Shown: positions 7,700 to 17,144, counted from the stretch's first letter. The stretch: DNA of 64,000 nucleotides from Desmonostoc muscorum LEGE 12446 (GCF_015207005.2 NZ_JADEXS020000001.1:7401001-7465000), one strand, 5' to 3'. Numbers and translations are program-made. Notes: a model not told the origin generated them from the sequence alone.

Positions 7700-7890
7700 G
7701 TCAGAATTCAGAATTCTGAATTCTGAATTCAGTTAATAAATTTAAATGTAGGGTGCGTAATGAGGGAGTGGGGAGTGGGGAATGGGGAGGCGGAATTGGG
7801 GACAAGGGGAAAAACTTGTTGCAATTTTTCTCCTCATCTCCCTCATCACCCTCATCTCACCCACTCCCCACTCCCTACTCCCCACTTCCT
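7700..7890. repeat. Palindromic and heptameric repeat leader
   Basis: The gap holds AGAATTC/GAATTCTGAATTCTG runs (7703-7732) and GGGGAGT-type heptamers with CTCCCCACTCC runs (7760-7885). These open the frame upstream of the sigma factor but encode only low-complexity Gly/Ser/Pro, so they are not counted as coding. Confidence 0.7.
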
Positions 7891-9051
7891 ATGCAACCTC
7901 GACAAACCATCATTGAAATCTTTTCAACTTTTGTGCAATTTGCTGGCGATCGCTTCAGTCGTTGGGCGATAGAATCAAGTTTGCGTCGGAGTATGCAAAG
8001 TTCTGTCAAGCACACGCCACAAGAAACTTCGGAGTATTTTTGGGCGCTTTATTGGTATAAGTTTTGGCAGGTTTCCGAAACAGAGGTACTGGCTAAACAA
8101 CATCTCACAGCTTATTTGCAAGAACCTTGTTATTGGGTATCTCAAAAAACTGTTACTAATTTTGCTAGCACTCAGTATAAATTATCAGACTGTTTTCAAA
8201 TTGCGATCGCCCAAGTTGATAAAGTCCTCAAAGGTTTTCATCCCAATCAAGGTTTTAGCTTAAAAAACTACGCTAACGCCATCTTTGGTAGTGCGATTCG
8301 TGAAACTTTGCGTCAAAATAGCGAAATTGATATTTGTACAGACTGGGGACTTTTGCGAAAAATCACTAAAAAGTTTTTGGTGGAATCTTTGCAAAATGCT
8401 GGCTTACCTCCAGAAGATATTAATGCTTATATTTTCGCTTGGGAATCTTTCAAAACTCTGTATATTCCCACAAAAACTGGTACTTCTCGCCAGCTTTCTC
8501 GACCCGACGATGTAATTTGGCAAGGAATCGCAAAAGCTTATAATTCACAAAGTAGTCAACAAGTCAATCCCCAAACTCTAGAAAAATGGCTGTTAAATTC
8601 TGCCAAAGCTGTACGCAAATATCGCTACCCAACACCGGAATCTTTGAATATATCTAAAGGTAGCGATGATTCTTGGGAATGGCTAGATAATCTTCCAGGA
8701 AGTCAACAAGAATCTCTGATTAATGAAATTGTTGCCCAAGAAGAAGAACAAACAAGAATTTCTCAGCAAACTGAGATTAACAAAGTTTTAGTCGTGGCGA
8801 TCGCTCAACTTGAACCGCAATTACAAGAAATTGTAAAACTTTACTACGGGGAAGAACTCACTCAAGACAAAATTGCCAAGCAATTACAAATGCAGCAATA
8901 TACAGTCTCTCGGCGACTAAAAAAAGCCCAAGAAGCTTTATTGCGGTCTTTAGCTAACTGGAGTCGAGATAATTTGCATATTACTCTCACATCAGACCTA
9001 CTCAAAAGTATCAATATAGTGATGGAGGAATGGCTGAGAAATTATTACTAG
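7891..9051 (+). CDS. Sigma-70 family RNA polymerase sigma factor (divergent, DUF1822-linked)
   Basis: The chosen start is the ATG of MQPRQTIIEIF, giving 386 residues; the 46 codons in front come from heptameric repeats. A region-2-like helical part is near 90-160 (FHPNQGFSLKNYANAIFGSAIRE is typical of sigma region 2). Region 4 is near 300-350: LEPQLQEIVKLYYGEELTQ, then a helix-turn-helix DKIAKQLQMQQYTVSRRLKKA. It is too divergent for the primary sigma group and resembles the cyanobacterial alternative sigma factors found beside DUF1822 genes, as here. It directs RNA polymerase to an unknown regulon. Confidence 0.75.
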   Translation: MQPRQTIIEIFSTFVQFAGDRFSRWAIESSLRRSMQSSVKHTPQETSEYFWALYWYKFWQVSETEVLAKQHLTAYLQEPCYWVSQKTVTNFASTQYKLSDCFQIAIAQVDKVLKGFHPNQGFSLKNYANAIFGSAIRETLRQNSEIDICTDWGLLRKITKKFLVESLQNAGLPPEDINAYIFAWESFKTLYIPTKTGTSRQLSRPDDVIWQGIAKAYNSQSSQQVNPQTLEKWLLNSAKAVRKYRYPTPESLNISKGSDDSWEWLDNLPGSQQESLINEIVAQEEEQTRISQQTEINKVLVVAIAQLEPQLQEIVKLYYGEELTQDKIAKQLQMQQYTVSRRLKKAQEALLRSLANWSRDNLHITLTSDLLKSINIVMEEWLRNYY

Positions 9052-9117
9052 AGTGAGGAAATGAGAAACGTAGGTTGGGTTAAGCAAAGTGCAACCCAAC
9101 ACCAATGTAAATGTTAG

Positions 9118-9145
9118 GTAGGGGCGCACAGCTGTGCGCCCCTAC
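9118..9145. repeat. 28-bp perfect palindrome (copy 1)
   Basis: GTAGGGGCGCACAG is followed directly by its complement. The identical 28-bp palindrome is at 24270-24297, and a related broken form is near 47200. It lies between the sigma factor and the DUF1822 gene. Confidence 0.85.
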
Positions 9146-9235
9146 AAGGAATTGTGATTTAAATAGATGAAAATTAGAATTTGACAACTCTTCCCCACTC
9201 CCCACTCCCCACTCCCCATTCCCAGAGTAACCACC

Positions 9236-10423
9236 ATGACCACAGTATTTACTTTTGCTAATTCAACAGACCTGATTTTAGAAATTCCTACCGCCACCCA
9301 AAATCAGGCGGATATTCACAGTCAATCCTTTTCTAACCCGACTTCTGGCTATCAAGGTTATATTAATGAACTTTGCCTGGGCGCCCTCTTGCAATGGTTA
9401 CAAGAAGATTTCACACCGCAAGCAAAGGTCTGGCCAAGTAGCACTGTTTTATCAAGTTTTTGGGAACTGGTAAATGGAACCGCAATTACGCTAAACGCCA
9501 CTCGATTTATCTTGGTTCCGAGCGAAACAATTGATTTAAGTGAATTGCGAGTACCGCAAGAATGGGTGGATATTCCCAGTTGGGTAGGTGATTATTATTT
9601 AGCTGTGCAGGTAGAACCGGATGAAGGCTATGTGAGAGTTTGGGGTTACTGTACCCATGCACAACTCAAAGCTAGGGGGAATTATGATCCAGGCGATCGC
9701 ACTTATTCTCTTGATGCTGATAATATCATCAATGACATCAATATTTTAGGCGTGGCGCGGCAACTTTGCCCAGAAGAACCAACACGTAGCGCCATTGAAG
9801 AGATAAGCATCATTTCACAACCACAAGCACAAAACCTCATCGCCCGTCTGGGAAATCCAGAAATACTGACACCGAGACTCGCCATTCCTTTTCAACTATG
9901 GGCGGGATTAATTGCACATGGCGGTTGGCGTAAAAGCTTATATCAACGCCGCTTGGGACTACCAGAACAATGGTCAGTTATTCAATGGTTGCAAAGCGGT
10001 GTTTCCCAAGTTGCCCAAACTGTTGGTTGGGGAAGTTTTGATTTACAAGTGAGTGAGGCTGGGGCGCGGGGTGTTGAACAAACGCCACCGGAAATCATTA
10101 TATCTCGTCAGCTGGCGATACCTGCGGTGGGCTACCCCTACGCAGGTCAAATCTACGAACTGCTGATTACACCACGAGTCCAACCCGACGCAACTATTTG
10201 GCGCTTTGAGTTACGTAACCTGACTGTGGGTGCAGCCATCCCTGGCGGTTTTAAACTCCGACTCTTGACTGAAGATTTACAGCCCTTCCCCAACAACGAA
10301 GATATTGCCATAACCGCCGTAGAACAACTTTATATAGAAGTTGCCTTGGAACCAACAGAAGGCATAGTCTGGGAAATAGAACCTCTTCCCGAAAATTATG
10401 ACCAAGAAATACTCAGATTTTAA
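9236..10423 (+). CDS. DUF1822 family protein
   Basis: The 395-residue protein matches the cyanobacterial DUF1822 family. Visible features are an N-terminal substrate-like part with QGYINELCLGALLQWL (about 38-55), a central segment with W-x-DIPSWVGDYYLAVQV, and a conserved VRVWGYCTHAQLK strand. A basic helix near 235 (GGWRKSLYQRRLGLPEQW) precedes a C-terminal beta-rich domain. The function is unknown. DUF1822 genes are commonly placed after this type of sigma factor, so it may modulate or be controlled by it. A heptamer run (CCCCACTCCC) lies just before the start. Confidence 0.75.
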   Translation: MTTVFTFANSTDLILEIPTATQNQADIHSQSFSNPTSGYQGYINELCLGALLQWLQEDFTPQAKVWPSSTVLSSFWELVNGTAITLNATRFILVPSETIDLSELRVPQEWVDIPSWVGDYYLAVQVEPDEGYVRVWGYCTHAQLKARGNYDPGDRTYSLDADNIINDINILGVARQLCPEEPTRSAIEEISIISQPQAQNLIARLGNPEILTPRLAIPFQLWAGLIAHGGWRKSLYQRRLGLPEQWSVIQWLQSGVSQVAQTVGWGSFDLQVSEAGARGVEQTPPEIIISRQLAIPAVGYPYAGQIYELLITPRVQPDATIWRFELRNLTVGAAIPGGFKLRLLTEDLQPFPNNEDIAITAVEQLYIEVALEPTEGIVWEIEPLPENYDQEILRF

Positions 10424-10446
10424 GTGTTTGTTCCCTAAAGGGCTAA

Positions 10447-10540
10447 TATCATGTCCGGTAAAAGACTTATTATTTGGGGTGACGCGGGGACATGGGGACG
10501 CGGAGAGATTTGAATGATAAGTAATTACCCGGACATGATA
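10447..10540. repeat. Short inverted-repeat element, TATCATGTCCGG family (copy 1)
   Basis: TATCATGTCCGGTAAAAGACTT at the left is answered by ACCCGGACATGATA at the right; the internal sequence is GGGGAC-type repeats. A second copy is at 31708-31825. Non-coding, probably a MITE. Confidence 0.7.
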
Positions 10541-10814
10541 TAAAACCTATATTACAGCTATCTTCAGGTAAATTTACCACGCGTTAAGGGCACAGCAATG
10601 CTTATTGGTGTCAACTTAACGCGAAATGGGCGGTTATAAACCGCGGCTACACGAGGCAAAACCCACCGACCTGGGTTTCAAATCCTTAATTTTCCATTAG
10701 TCTGCACCAGGCGACTTTGCCTGTGTAGCCGCGAATTCTATTCGCCAAGGCAGCAATTATAGTAAACTAAAAAGCTTTTTGCCAAGAGCGATCGCTAATC
10801 ACAAATACGTGTAT
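10541..10814. other. Intergenic, no gene seen
   Basis: This stretch contains TTGGTGTCAACTTAACG (also seen near 31257) and GTGTAGCCGCG with an inverted counterpart CGCGGCTACAC. It looks like further degenerate dispersed repeats. No open frame with protein character was found. Confidence 0.5.
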
Positions 10815-10921
10815 TATAGCGTTTCCTGACCTACTGAGGTACACCTGTAGGGGCACGGCAGTGCCGTGCCCCTACACCTGGCGATATAATGTTGTACCGC
10901 ATCTGAATAGGAACCGCTATA
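10815..10921. repeat. Short inverted-repeat element, TATAGCG family (copy 2)
   Basis: It runs from TATAGCGTTTCCTGACC to GAACCGCTATA with the central palindrome GGGGCACGGCAGTGCCGTGC. It matches 6861-6966 along its whole length with few differences. Confidence 0.8.
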
Positions 10922-10924
10922 TGC

Positions 10925-11142
10925 TATAGGACTACTATTTGATTTTTGAAAAGATACGTAGTGGCGTGACAAGGCTAAAATGTTGCAATAAATTTGTAGG
11001 TTGGGTTGAGGAACGAAACCCAACACCGATATCCACGTTGGGTAACGCGAAAGCTCAACCCAACCTACTAATGCACTATTTTAACCTTGTCACGCCACTA
11101 CAAATACTTAATTTTGTTCAAAAATCAAACCGGATTCCTATA
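10925..11142. mobile_element. Nested MITE: family A element holding another inverted-repeat element
   Basis: The outer ends are TATAGGACTACTATTTG at the left and TTCAAAAATCAAACCGG…CCTATA at the right, as in the family A elements at 3111 and 50633. Inside, 10959-11100 is bounded by TAGTGGCGTGACAAGG and its complement CCTTGTCACGCCACTA. The inner part has GTAGGTTGGGTTGAG and a partial complement. The frames through it are products of the inverted repeats, not genes. Confidence 0.7.
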
Positions 11143-11558
11143 TAAACTACTAAATACATAACTTCTGATCTGACTTCAAATTTTTGCACTTAAAAATTTA
11201 GGGACAGCTTACAAAAACTTTTTTGCTGATCTAAAAATGCGAGATTCAAGAGATTACGCAGATGACAAGACTTCAAGAGTAACTATGACTGTGGTGCTTT
11301 TGCAATGCCTACGGCGAGCAAGCTAGAGAGCGATTTTTTTCGGGGGAGATGGGACTGGCCATATGGTCAGATTGTGAGCAACTTGTAATCTACCAGATCA
11401 ATAATGAAATAATTACGGTCTATGCTATCATTAGTGACCTGTTGAAGGCGATCGCTCAGTTATCCCTGTTGAATTTGCCTTTATGCTTGGTAGTGCTTCG
11501 GATATGCCATGAGTACAGTGGATAATTATCTGGTAGATCCACCTCAACTTAAAAAGCT
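11143..11558. other. Intergenic, no gene seen
   Basis: About 415 bp of AT-rich sequence leads into the DUF4870 gene. It contains two HIP1-like sites. No convincing open frame, hairpin or promoter was identified. Confidence 0.5.
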
Positions 11559-12026
11559 ATGAGAAACAAACCTAAACAACGAATGCGAATATGGGCGATG
11601 TTGTGTCATCTCTCGGCTTTATTAGCGTGGATATTAGTCTTGCTCTTGGTATTTATTGGCATACCTTTATATTTGCCCCTGAATCTGTTCGCCCCACTCA
11701 TAATTTGGCGATTCCAAAAAGCAAAATATGCCTGGATTGATTTTCAAGGTAAAGAATCTTTAAATTTTCAAATTTCTTTGACGTTTTATACATTAGTTTT
11801 CATCGCCATTTCTTTGCTTTTTGTGATTGCCAGCTTTAGTTTGGCAGTGACTACTAATAGTCAAGTTAATGAAGTAAAAATCACTTTAGACAGTTTACTA
11901 ATTGCGATCATATCATTAATTTCATTAATATTAATACTACAATCATTTTTAGTGACTTTTGCTGCTATTAAAGCTTACAATGGAGAACATTATCGTTATC
12001 CTTTGACAATTAGAGTTTTGCGATAA
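11559..12026 (+). CDS. DUF4870 (Tic20-like) membrane protein
   Basis: The 155-residue integral membrane protein begins with a basic stretch, then MRIWAMLCHLSALLAWI as the first membrane helix. The family signature P-x-x-x-W-x-x-x-K with a DFQGKESLNFQIS segment follows at about 45-75, and two more hydrophobic helices are at about 78-100 and 110-137. DUF4870 proteins are related to the Tic20 fold; their role in bacteria is not established. It is monocistronic here. Confidence 0.75.
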   Translation: MRNKPKQRMRIWAMLCHLSALLAWILVLLLVFIGIPLYLPLNLFAPLIIWRFQKAKYAWIDFQGKESLNFQISLTFYTLVFIAISLLFVIASFSLAVTTNSQVNEVKITLDSLLIAIISLISLILILQSFLVTFAAIKAYNGEHYRYPLTIRVLR

Positions 12027-12344
12027 ATAATAAAAAGGAGTCAGAATTCAGAATTCAGAATTCAGAATACTCTACCCATGTACCCTTACAGGGAAGCAAG
12101 CTACGCGCAACGTCCCGTAGCGAAGGGATAGAGTTTTAAATGAGTGAAAAAAATTTTATCCTAGTTTCGCGCCACTTGCGGGCGTTAGCGCAGCGGGACG
12201 AACGCGAGTGCGTCTCCGGTTTTAAACCAATATTCATTACCCAGTCAAACAGAATTCATACTGAATTCTGACGGTCGGCGGAGCGTCTCCGGCTCCGCTC
12301 CTGAGTTCTGAATTCTGTTCAATAAATATAGGAGTAAAGATAAG
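12027..12344. repeat. Repeat-rich intergenic stretch
   Basis: It holds GAATTCAGAATTCAG runs at both sides (12044-12065 and 12250-12318), and CTACGCGCAACGTCCCGTAG and GCGTTAGCGCAGCGGGACG motifs of the type dispersed through Nostocales genomes. No gene is seen. Confidence 0.6.
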
Positions 12345-13442
12345 ATGATTGGGGTTGCGATCGCTGGCACTGGATTTGGTCAAAAAGTCCACATTCCTGG
12401 ATTCCAAGCACATCCTCGCACGGAGGTAGTTGCTGTTTATCACCGAGATATCAATAAAGCCAAGGCCATAGCAGAATCCCATAATATCTCCCATGCTTGC
12501 GACACACTTGCAGATATTGTGGCATTACCAGAAGTCGAAGCAGTCAGCATTTCTACGCCGCCGTTTTTGCACTATGAAATGGCAAAAACTGTCCTCCAAG
12601 CTGGCAAACATTTACTACTAGAAAAACCCATAGCTTTAAATGCAGATGAAGCCAAAGAACTTTATCAGTTAGCTAAAGAAAAAAGCCTCATTGCAACTGT
12701 AGATTTTGAATTTCGCTTTGTACCAGGATGGCAATTATTTGCTGAACTTTTGTCAGCAGAATATGTAGGTGAGTTGCGCTTAATTAGAATTGATTGGTTA
12801 GGTTCTTCTCGTGCTGATGCTTCCCGTCCTTGGAATTGGTATTCTGACAAAGAAAAAGGAGGCGGTGCATTGGGGTCTTTGGGTTCCCACGCCTTCGATT
12901 ATATTCACTGGTTATTCGGCCCAGTCCGTAAATTGAACGCCCATTTGACTACTGCAATTCCGGCGCGAATTGACCCAATAAACCAACAATCAAAGCCAGT
13001 AAATACAGATGACAATTGTATATTAACCCTGGAATTAGCAGATGGTACACCTTGCCAAGTTACTATCAGTGCGGTTGTTCACGCAACAAGAACCCATTGG
13101 ATAGAAGTATATGGCGATCGCGGTACTTTAATTGTAGGTAGTGAAAATCAAAAAGATTACATACACGGCTTTCGTGTTTGGGGTTCCCAGCCAGGTAAAC
13201 CTCTCACAGAAATAGAAATACCAAATCGATTAATTTTTCCCAAAAATTACGCCGATGGTCGGATTTCTGCATTTATTCGTGTCATAGACCAATGGGTACA
13301 GGGAATTGACCAAAAGCAACAAACAATACCGTCCCTGCGAGAAGGAGTTTATTCTCAGCTATTAATGGATTTATCCCACAAATCCCACGAAATCAGTAGT
13401 TGGGTTGATGTACCTAGCTTGGAAGCTTATCTTCAAAGTTAG
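12345..13442 (+). CDS. Gfo/Idh/MocA family NAD(P)-dependent oxidoreductase
   Basis: The 365-residue protein has a Rossmann fold with the glycine motif AGTGFGQ at 7-13 and the family hallmark EKP near 93 (LLLEKPIALN). The C-terminal Gfo/Idh/MocA beta-sheet domain carries GGGALGSLGSHAFDYIHWL, which has the conserved catalytic-type His. These enzymes oxidise or reduce sugars, inositols and related compounds. The substrate cannot be told from sequence, and neither neighbour gives a pathway. An AGGAG ribosome-binding site lies about 10 bp before the ATG. Confidence 0.85.
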   Translation: MIGVAIAGTGFGQKVHIPGFQAHPRTEVVAVYHRDINKAKAIAESHNISHACDTLADIVALPEVEAVSISTPPFLHYEMAKTVLQAGKHLLLEKPIALNADEAKELYQLAKEKSLIATVDFEFRFVPGWQLFAELLSAEYVGELRLIRIDWLGSSRADASRPWNWYSDKEKGGGALGSLGSHAFDYIHWLFGPVRKLNAHLTTAIPARIDPINQQSKPVNTDDNCILTLELADGTPCQVTISAVVHATRTHWIEVYGDRGTLIVGSENQKDYIHGFRVWGSQPGKPLTEIEIPNRLIFPKNYADGRISAFIRVIDQWVQGIDQKQQTIPSLREGVYSQLLMDLSHKSHEISSWVDVPSLEAYLQS

Positions 13443-13546
13443 TCAGGGAGTGATTCAATTTTGGATTTGAGATTTGAGATTGTTTGTTTAATCCAAAATC
13501 CAAAATCCAAAATCTAAAATCGATTAATCGCTCCCTTTTCAAATAC

Positions 13547-14005
13547 TTAAAACGCCACAGATTGAGCTGTACCAGATAAAGGAATTATTGTGTAAAACTT
13601 TGTCTGCCCTTGTTGAGATTCATAAATCTTAGAAAAGCGGTTGACAGTTGTAATACCTTTAGTCACGATTTTAGACTCGTTACCTTGTCCAAGATTCACA
13701 GGAGGCAAAAGCAAGCTAAACGTGACATAGCCATTATCTCTTGTTTTATAAAGAGTCACCGTTACCAGCGTACCAATTTCTACCTCGGCAGTACGGATTT
13801 GATCTCCCACAAATTGTAATGTCCGTTGCTGGTCTTTATAGTTTAAACGAGGCGTGCCATCAAAACTTGTTGTTGAGTAAGTAACATTAACATTTTGCCC
13901 TTGCAGTTCATACAAGTTCGGTGTTGGCGCTTCTAATGCATAAGCTGGTATCGCCGTCAATGCCATACCTAGTGTTAACGATGAAACTAAGTTTTTGGTT
14001 AGCAT
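13547..14005 (-). CDS. Small secreted protein, function unknown
   Basis: I chose the ATG giving MLTKNLVSSLTLGMALTAIPAYA as the start (152 residues), because it places a normal signal peptide with an AYA-LEA cleavage site at the N-terminus. A longer frame from 14083 adds 26 residues with no such logic. The mature protein is beta-rich (…YELQGQNVNVTYSTTSF…) and does not match a family I know. It is alone on its strand. A stem of ATCCAAAATC/GATTTTGG-like repeats lies just past its 3' end (13465-13520). Confidence 0.55.
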   Translation of the reverse strand: MLTKNLVSSLTLGMALTAIPAYALEAPTPNLYELQGQNVNVTYSTTSFDGTPRLNYKDQQRTLQFVGDQIRTAEVEIGTLVTVTLYKTRDNGYVTFSLLLPPVNLGQGNESKIVTKGITTVNRFSKIYESQQGQTKFYTIIPLSGTAQSVAF

Positions 14006-14328
14006 ATCTGAAAAAAGGAATTTATGAGTTTGATACGAATGTAAGATTCGTAACTTAATTATTTGACAGGAGTTTGGTGGCAATTTACGCCGTTTGGCTG
14101 TGAATTACTCTTCATTTATTCTTTACAATTGCACATCCGGTCTCAGCAAGAGCTAAGAAATGGTTAAGATTAATGTATAAATTTATTTTTTAATAAATAT
14201 TCACGTGAAAATACGGCAAATTACTTGCTTGATTTTGTTTTTGATAATTCCGTACTAAAAAATCACCGGACATCCTTCGAGAAACAAGGCAGGAGGCAAA
14301 GCCGAATATGTTTAACCATGCCTACAAG

Positions 14329-14904
14329 CTAGCGGTGATGAAATTGCACCTCTTTCTCTAAAATCTTGATATCGTAGTTACCAAAAAAATCGTGACCTAG
14401 TAGCCCAATGTCAGCTTGTGGAGCGATCGCTACTTGAAGATTATTCGCTATAACTCCACCTACTGTAATAGATTTTACCTTACTGGTTGAAAATTGGACT
14501 TCGCTACCATCAGCAATTTGAGCTTGTAGGATACCTGTAGTTTTGAGTTGCAGGCTACTTGCCATATTTCGAGTAATCACAGTAGCACTAGCACCTGTAT
14601 CTACAATCATTTCAAAGGTTTTTTTGTCATTGAAAGTGACATCAACTATAGGAGTTCCACCAAAGCGGCGTTTGATGGGAACCCGAAAAACTTTGTCCTC
14701 TGGAGGTGCGTCTGAAGGTGCGGCGGTTGTACCACCACAAAGCTTTGCCAATCCAACGGTTTCACCAGAAGAGGTTACCATGAAACACGCTCCTGGATCT
14801 CCAATTGATGCTTGATTAAATAATACTAAAAATACTAGTGTCGGCATGAGTGCAATCGCACTGAAATTAATGGTTTTAATACCATGCCTCCAAACATTCT
14901 TCAT
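14329..14904 (-). CDS. Secreted retropepsin-like aspartic protease
   Basis: The 191-residue protein has an N-terminal hydrophobic segment (INFSAIALMPTLVFLVLF). Its C-terminal half is a single clan AA aspartic-protease domain, with the catalytic motif FEMIVDTGASATVIT near 110-124, ADGSEVQF and GLLGHDFFGNYDI (the Gly-Leu-Leu-Gly flap partner). This matches the TIGR02281-like bacterial retropepsins, which work as dimers. A probable periplasmic location is inferred from the N-terminus. The substrate is unknown. Confidence 0.8.
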   Translation of the reverse strand: MKNVWRHGIKTINFSAIALMPTLVFLVLFNQASIGDPGACFMVTSSGETVGLAKLCGGTTAAPSDAPPEDKVFRVPIKRRFGGTPIVDVTFNDKKTFEMIVDTGASATVITRNMASSLQLKTTGILQAQIADGSEVQFSTSKVKSITVGGVIANNLQVAIAPQADIGLLGHDFFGNYDIKILEKEVQFHHR

Positions 14905-15235
14905 CTTATCTTAATTTCCCAATTACTTCAATATTTATTAATATGTAAATCACTCAAATAGATTGATTTATGGATGTTTTTTGTACTTTTATCTTTTTAT
15001 TTATATTAACTAGAATTACTGATTAAAAAATTAAAGATTAGATAAAGACATGATAAAACTACTGAGAATCCAACGTTCGAGTCAATATTTTAAAAAGGGA
15101 GTGGGGAGTAGGGAGTAGGGAAAAAACCTTTTTTATGTTTGTTTGTGAGATTTTCCCGTGATTGACTGCCTTAAAAATACCGAATGAGAAGTAGGGAGCA
15201 ATGAAAATCTCTTTTCCCCACTCCCCACTCCCTTA
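14905..15235. other. Intergenic, AT-rich with heptamer runs
   Basis: The region carries GGGAGTAGGGAGTAGGG near 15100 and CCCCACTCCCCACTCCC near 15215-15233, complementary heptamer runs about 120 bp apart that could form a long stem. No gene is seen. Confidence 0.5.
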
Positions 15236-16018
15236 TTAATTCGCCGACTCAAAGGTTGCTGCTGCATATATAGCAGTGGCGATCGCATTTTTCACAGCAA
15301 TATCCTTTTGTTCTAAAATGATATTTTCACTAACAGTACGCCCAGCAACTACACCGCAAATAGCTGCTGCGGCAAAATTATATACTCCTGCCATTTTAAA
15401 CAGTGTGCCGGATTCCATCTCATAATTTAAGATATTTAATCGCCGATATTCTTCTGTAATACCATGCAGCGATCGCATTAAATTTGGATTTGCGGAATCA
15501 GTGCGTTCTTGTCCTTCATAAAAAGTATCGACTGATGCCGTAATTCCTACGTAATACTCAACTTTTAATTCTTGTGCGGCTTTAACTAAAGCGACTGTCA
15601 AAAACGGGTCAGCTGCGGCTGGATATTCCACAGGTGCAATGTCATTTGCTGCACCTTGGCGACACAATGCTGCACTACTAATAACAACGCTACCGACAGT
15701 TATATGGGGTTGAATGGAACCACAAGTTCCAATGCGAATAATTTGCCGAATTCCTACTTGTACCAACTCATTTACAACAATACTTAATGAAGGCGCACCC
15801 ATACCACTAGTAGCTGATAAGATGGGGCGACCATTAGGTAAATATCCCAGATAGCTATTGAGTCCGCGATTTTCCGATAACAAGCGTACATCCTGTAAAT
15901 AAGTTTGAGCAATGAGACGCGATCGCTCCGGGTCGCCGGATAATAAGGCTATGCTGGGGGGCGATGAACCTAAATCATCTTGTCCAAAACCAATGTGATA
16001 GAAGCGTTTATTTGGCAT
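15236..16018 (-). CDS. udp: Uridine phosphorylase family nucleoside phosphorylase
   Basis: The 260-residue cytosolic enzyme cleaves uridine with phosphate to uracil and ribose 1-phosphate. Signatures are SGDPERS near 27-33 (phosphate binding), SATSGMGAPS near 68-77, the family motif IRIGTCGSIQPH near 95-106, and NYEMESGTLF near 199-208 with the Glu that contacts ribose. Length and motifs agree with the PNP/UDP family. Distinguishing uridine from other nucleosides by eye is less certain. It is a single gene with repeats on both sides. Confidence 0.8.
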   Translation of the reverse strand: MPNKRFYHIGFGQDDLGSSPPSIALLSGDPERSRLIAQTYLQDVRLLSENRGLNSYLGYLPNGRPILSATSGMGAPSLSIVVNELVQVGIRQIIRIGTCGSIQPHITVGSVVISSAALCRQGAANDIAPVEYPAAADPFLTVALVKAAQELKVEYYVGITASVDTFYEGQERTDSANPNLMRSLHGITEEYRRLNILNYEMESGTLFKMAGVYNFAAAAICGVVAGRTVSENIILEQKDIAVKNAIATAIYAAATFESAN

Positions 16019-16334
16019 AGCGTTAAGAGTAGCGATCGCCCCAGCAGGATACCACGCTAGTACCGCTGCGCGGAAGTCAAAAGGAGCCAGTCGCTCATAG
16101 GGGAAACCCCCATACGCTAAAGCGTCTCCCCTTGGGAGAAGACAGCGCTGCCTCTTCTTTGCGTCCTTTGCGGTTCGTTATTTCATTCTCCGCCTAAGTC
16201 CAAATACCGTGGAATCTACACATCAAAAAAAGGCAGGAAATCCCGCCTTTAGAAAAAACATACAAAACCATAGTTAAGCTAAATATTACGCTTTACTGTG
16301 GTTAACTGTTGTCAAAATTATGGCAAATGTGTGA
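16019..16334. repeat. Dispersed repeat stretch between divergent units
   Basis: It contains AGTCGCTCATAGGGGAAACC…GCGTCTCCCCTTGGGAGAAG, which recurs near 39000-39085, and CTTTGCGTCCTTTGCGG, which recurs near 53330. These are typical dispersed repeats. A terminator hairpin is annotated separately. Confidence 0.65.
16225..16250 (-). terminator. Rho-independent-type terminator after the PEP-CTERM gene
   Basis: Read on the minus strand, AAAGGCGGGA pairs with TCCTGCCTTT, followed by a run of T. It lies about 85 bp past the stop of the gene at 16335-17144 and is oriented to end it. Confidence 0.7.
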
Positions 16335-17144
16335 CTAACCTAAATCTTTAGTGGTCAGATCTTTTTTCCTTTTGAGGATGATACCAAAAGCGGCCGCCAT
16401 CAAGGTTCCGAAAATGCTAGCGGGTTCTGGAATAGAAGTTTCATCCACAGGTATAGGTACTTTGATACTCAAATTCGCCAAGGGAGTGTTAGTCAAAGTT
16501 AGAGATGTTATGGTTGGCGCCCCAGGGATATCAGACTGGAAATCAAAAACTGTGGGAGTTGAACTACCATTGCGATCGCTATATCGTTCCCCATAGCCAC
16601 TGACTTCAAAAGTGCCCTGATACTGCTTTCCGGTGTCTGGGTCGGTGACAGTACCAGTATAAAAGGCTTTGATGAAATTAAATTCATCTTGAACAACTCC
16701 TTGAAATGTGGTTCCTGACAATTGTCCTTGATATTTGAAGGGAGTCAACTGACCACCAGAAAGAACCGGCGATGTCAAAACACCATCGAAGGAAACAAAA
16801 GGAATACCTTTAAAGTCAACGAAGTAATGCAGACTTCCATCAGAACGTGTTTTTACCTGCAAATAGTCTGATTGATAAACAGGAACATAATTAGGATTAT
16901 TTTGAGTACCTAAATTCCGGTAATAAGTTCCAGTGTCATCCGTATCAATACGAGTAATACTGTTATTGAAATTCGGATTATTTCTGGGAAGTTCGATAGT
17001 TCCTGATATTGCACCAGTGCTTTTAATTGTGATGAATTGAGCGGCAAAAGCACCAGAACTACTGAAACCAATAATTGCTGCGGCTAAACAACTACTGCTA
17101 ACAATTGCACTACCCAGCTTAGCCCCTGATGAACTTACTTTCAT
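16335..17144 (-). CDS. PEP-CTERM sorted extracellular protein
   Basis: The start is the ATG of MKVSSSGAKLG (269 residues), giving a signal peptide that ends near GAFA-AQF. A longer frame adds 13 residues before it. The body is a beta-rich domain of unknown function with TGTYYRNLG and YQGTFEVSGYGERYS segments. The C-terminus is a classic PEP-CTERM tail: SIPEPASIFGTLMAAAFGII followed by LKRKKD. Exosortase-type processing and surface or matrix attachment are expected for such tails. A terminator hairpin follows the stop. Confidence 0.7.
   Translation of the reverse strand: MKVSSSGAKLGSAIVSSSCLAAAIIGFSSSGAFAAQFITIKSTGAISGTIELPRNNPNFNNSITRIDTDDTGTYYRNLGTQNNPNYVPVYQSDYLQVKTRSDGSLHYFVDFKGIPFVSFDGVLTSPVLSGGQLTPFKYQGQLSGTTFQGVVQDEFNFIKAFYTGTVTDPDTGKQYQGTFEVSGYGERYSDRNGSSTPTVFDFQSDIPGAPTITSLTLTNTPLANLSIKVPIPVDETSIPEPASIFGTLMAAAFGIILKRKKDLTTKDLG

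Noticed and set aside
7753..7890. N-terminal extension of the sigma factor
   Set aside because: The 46 codons derive from heptameric repeats (Gly/Ser/Pro-rich); the ATG at 7891 starts the conserved sequence.
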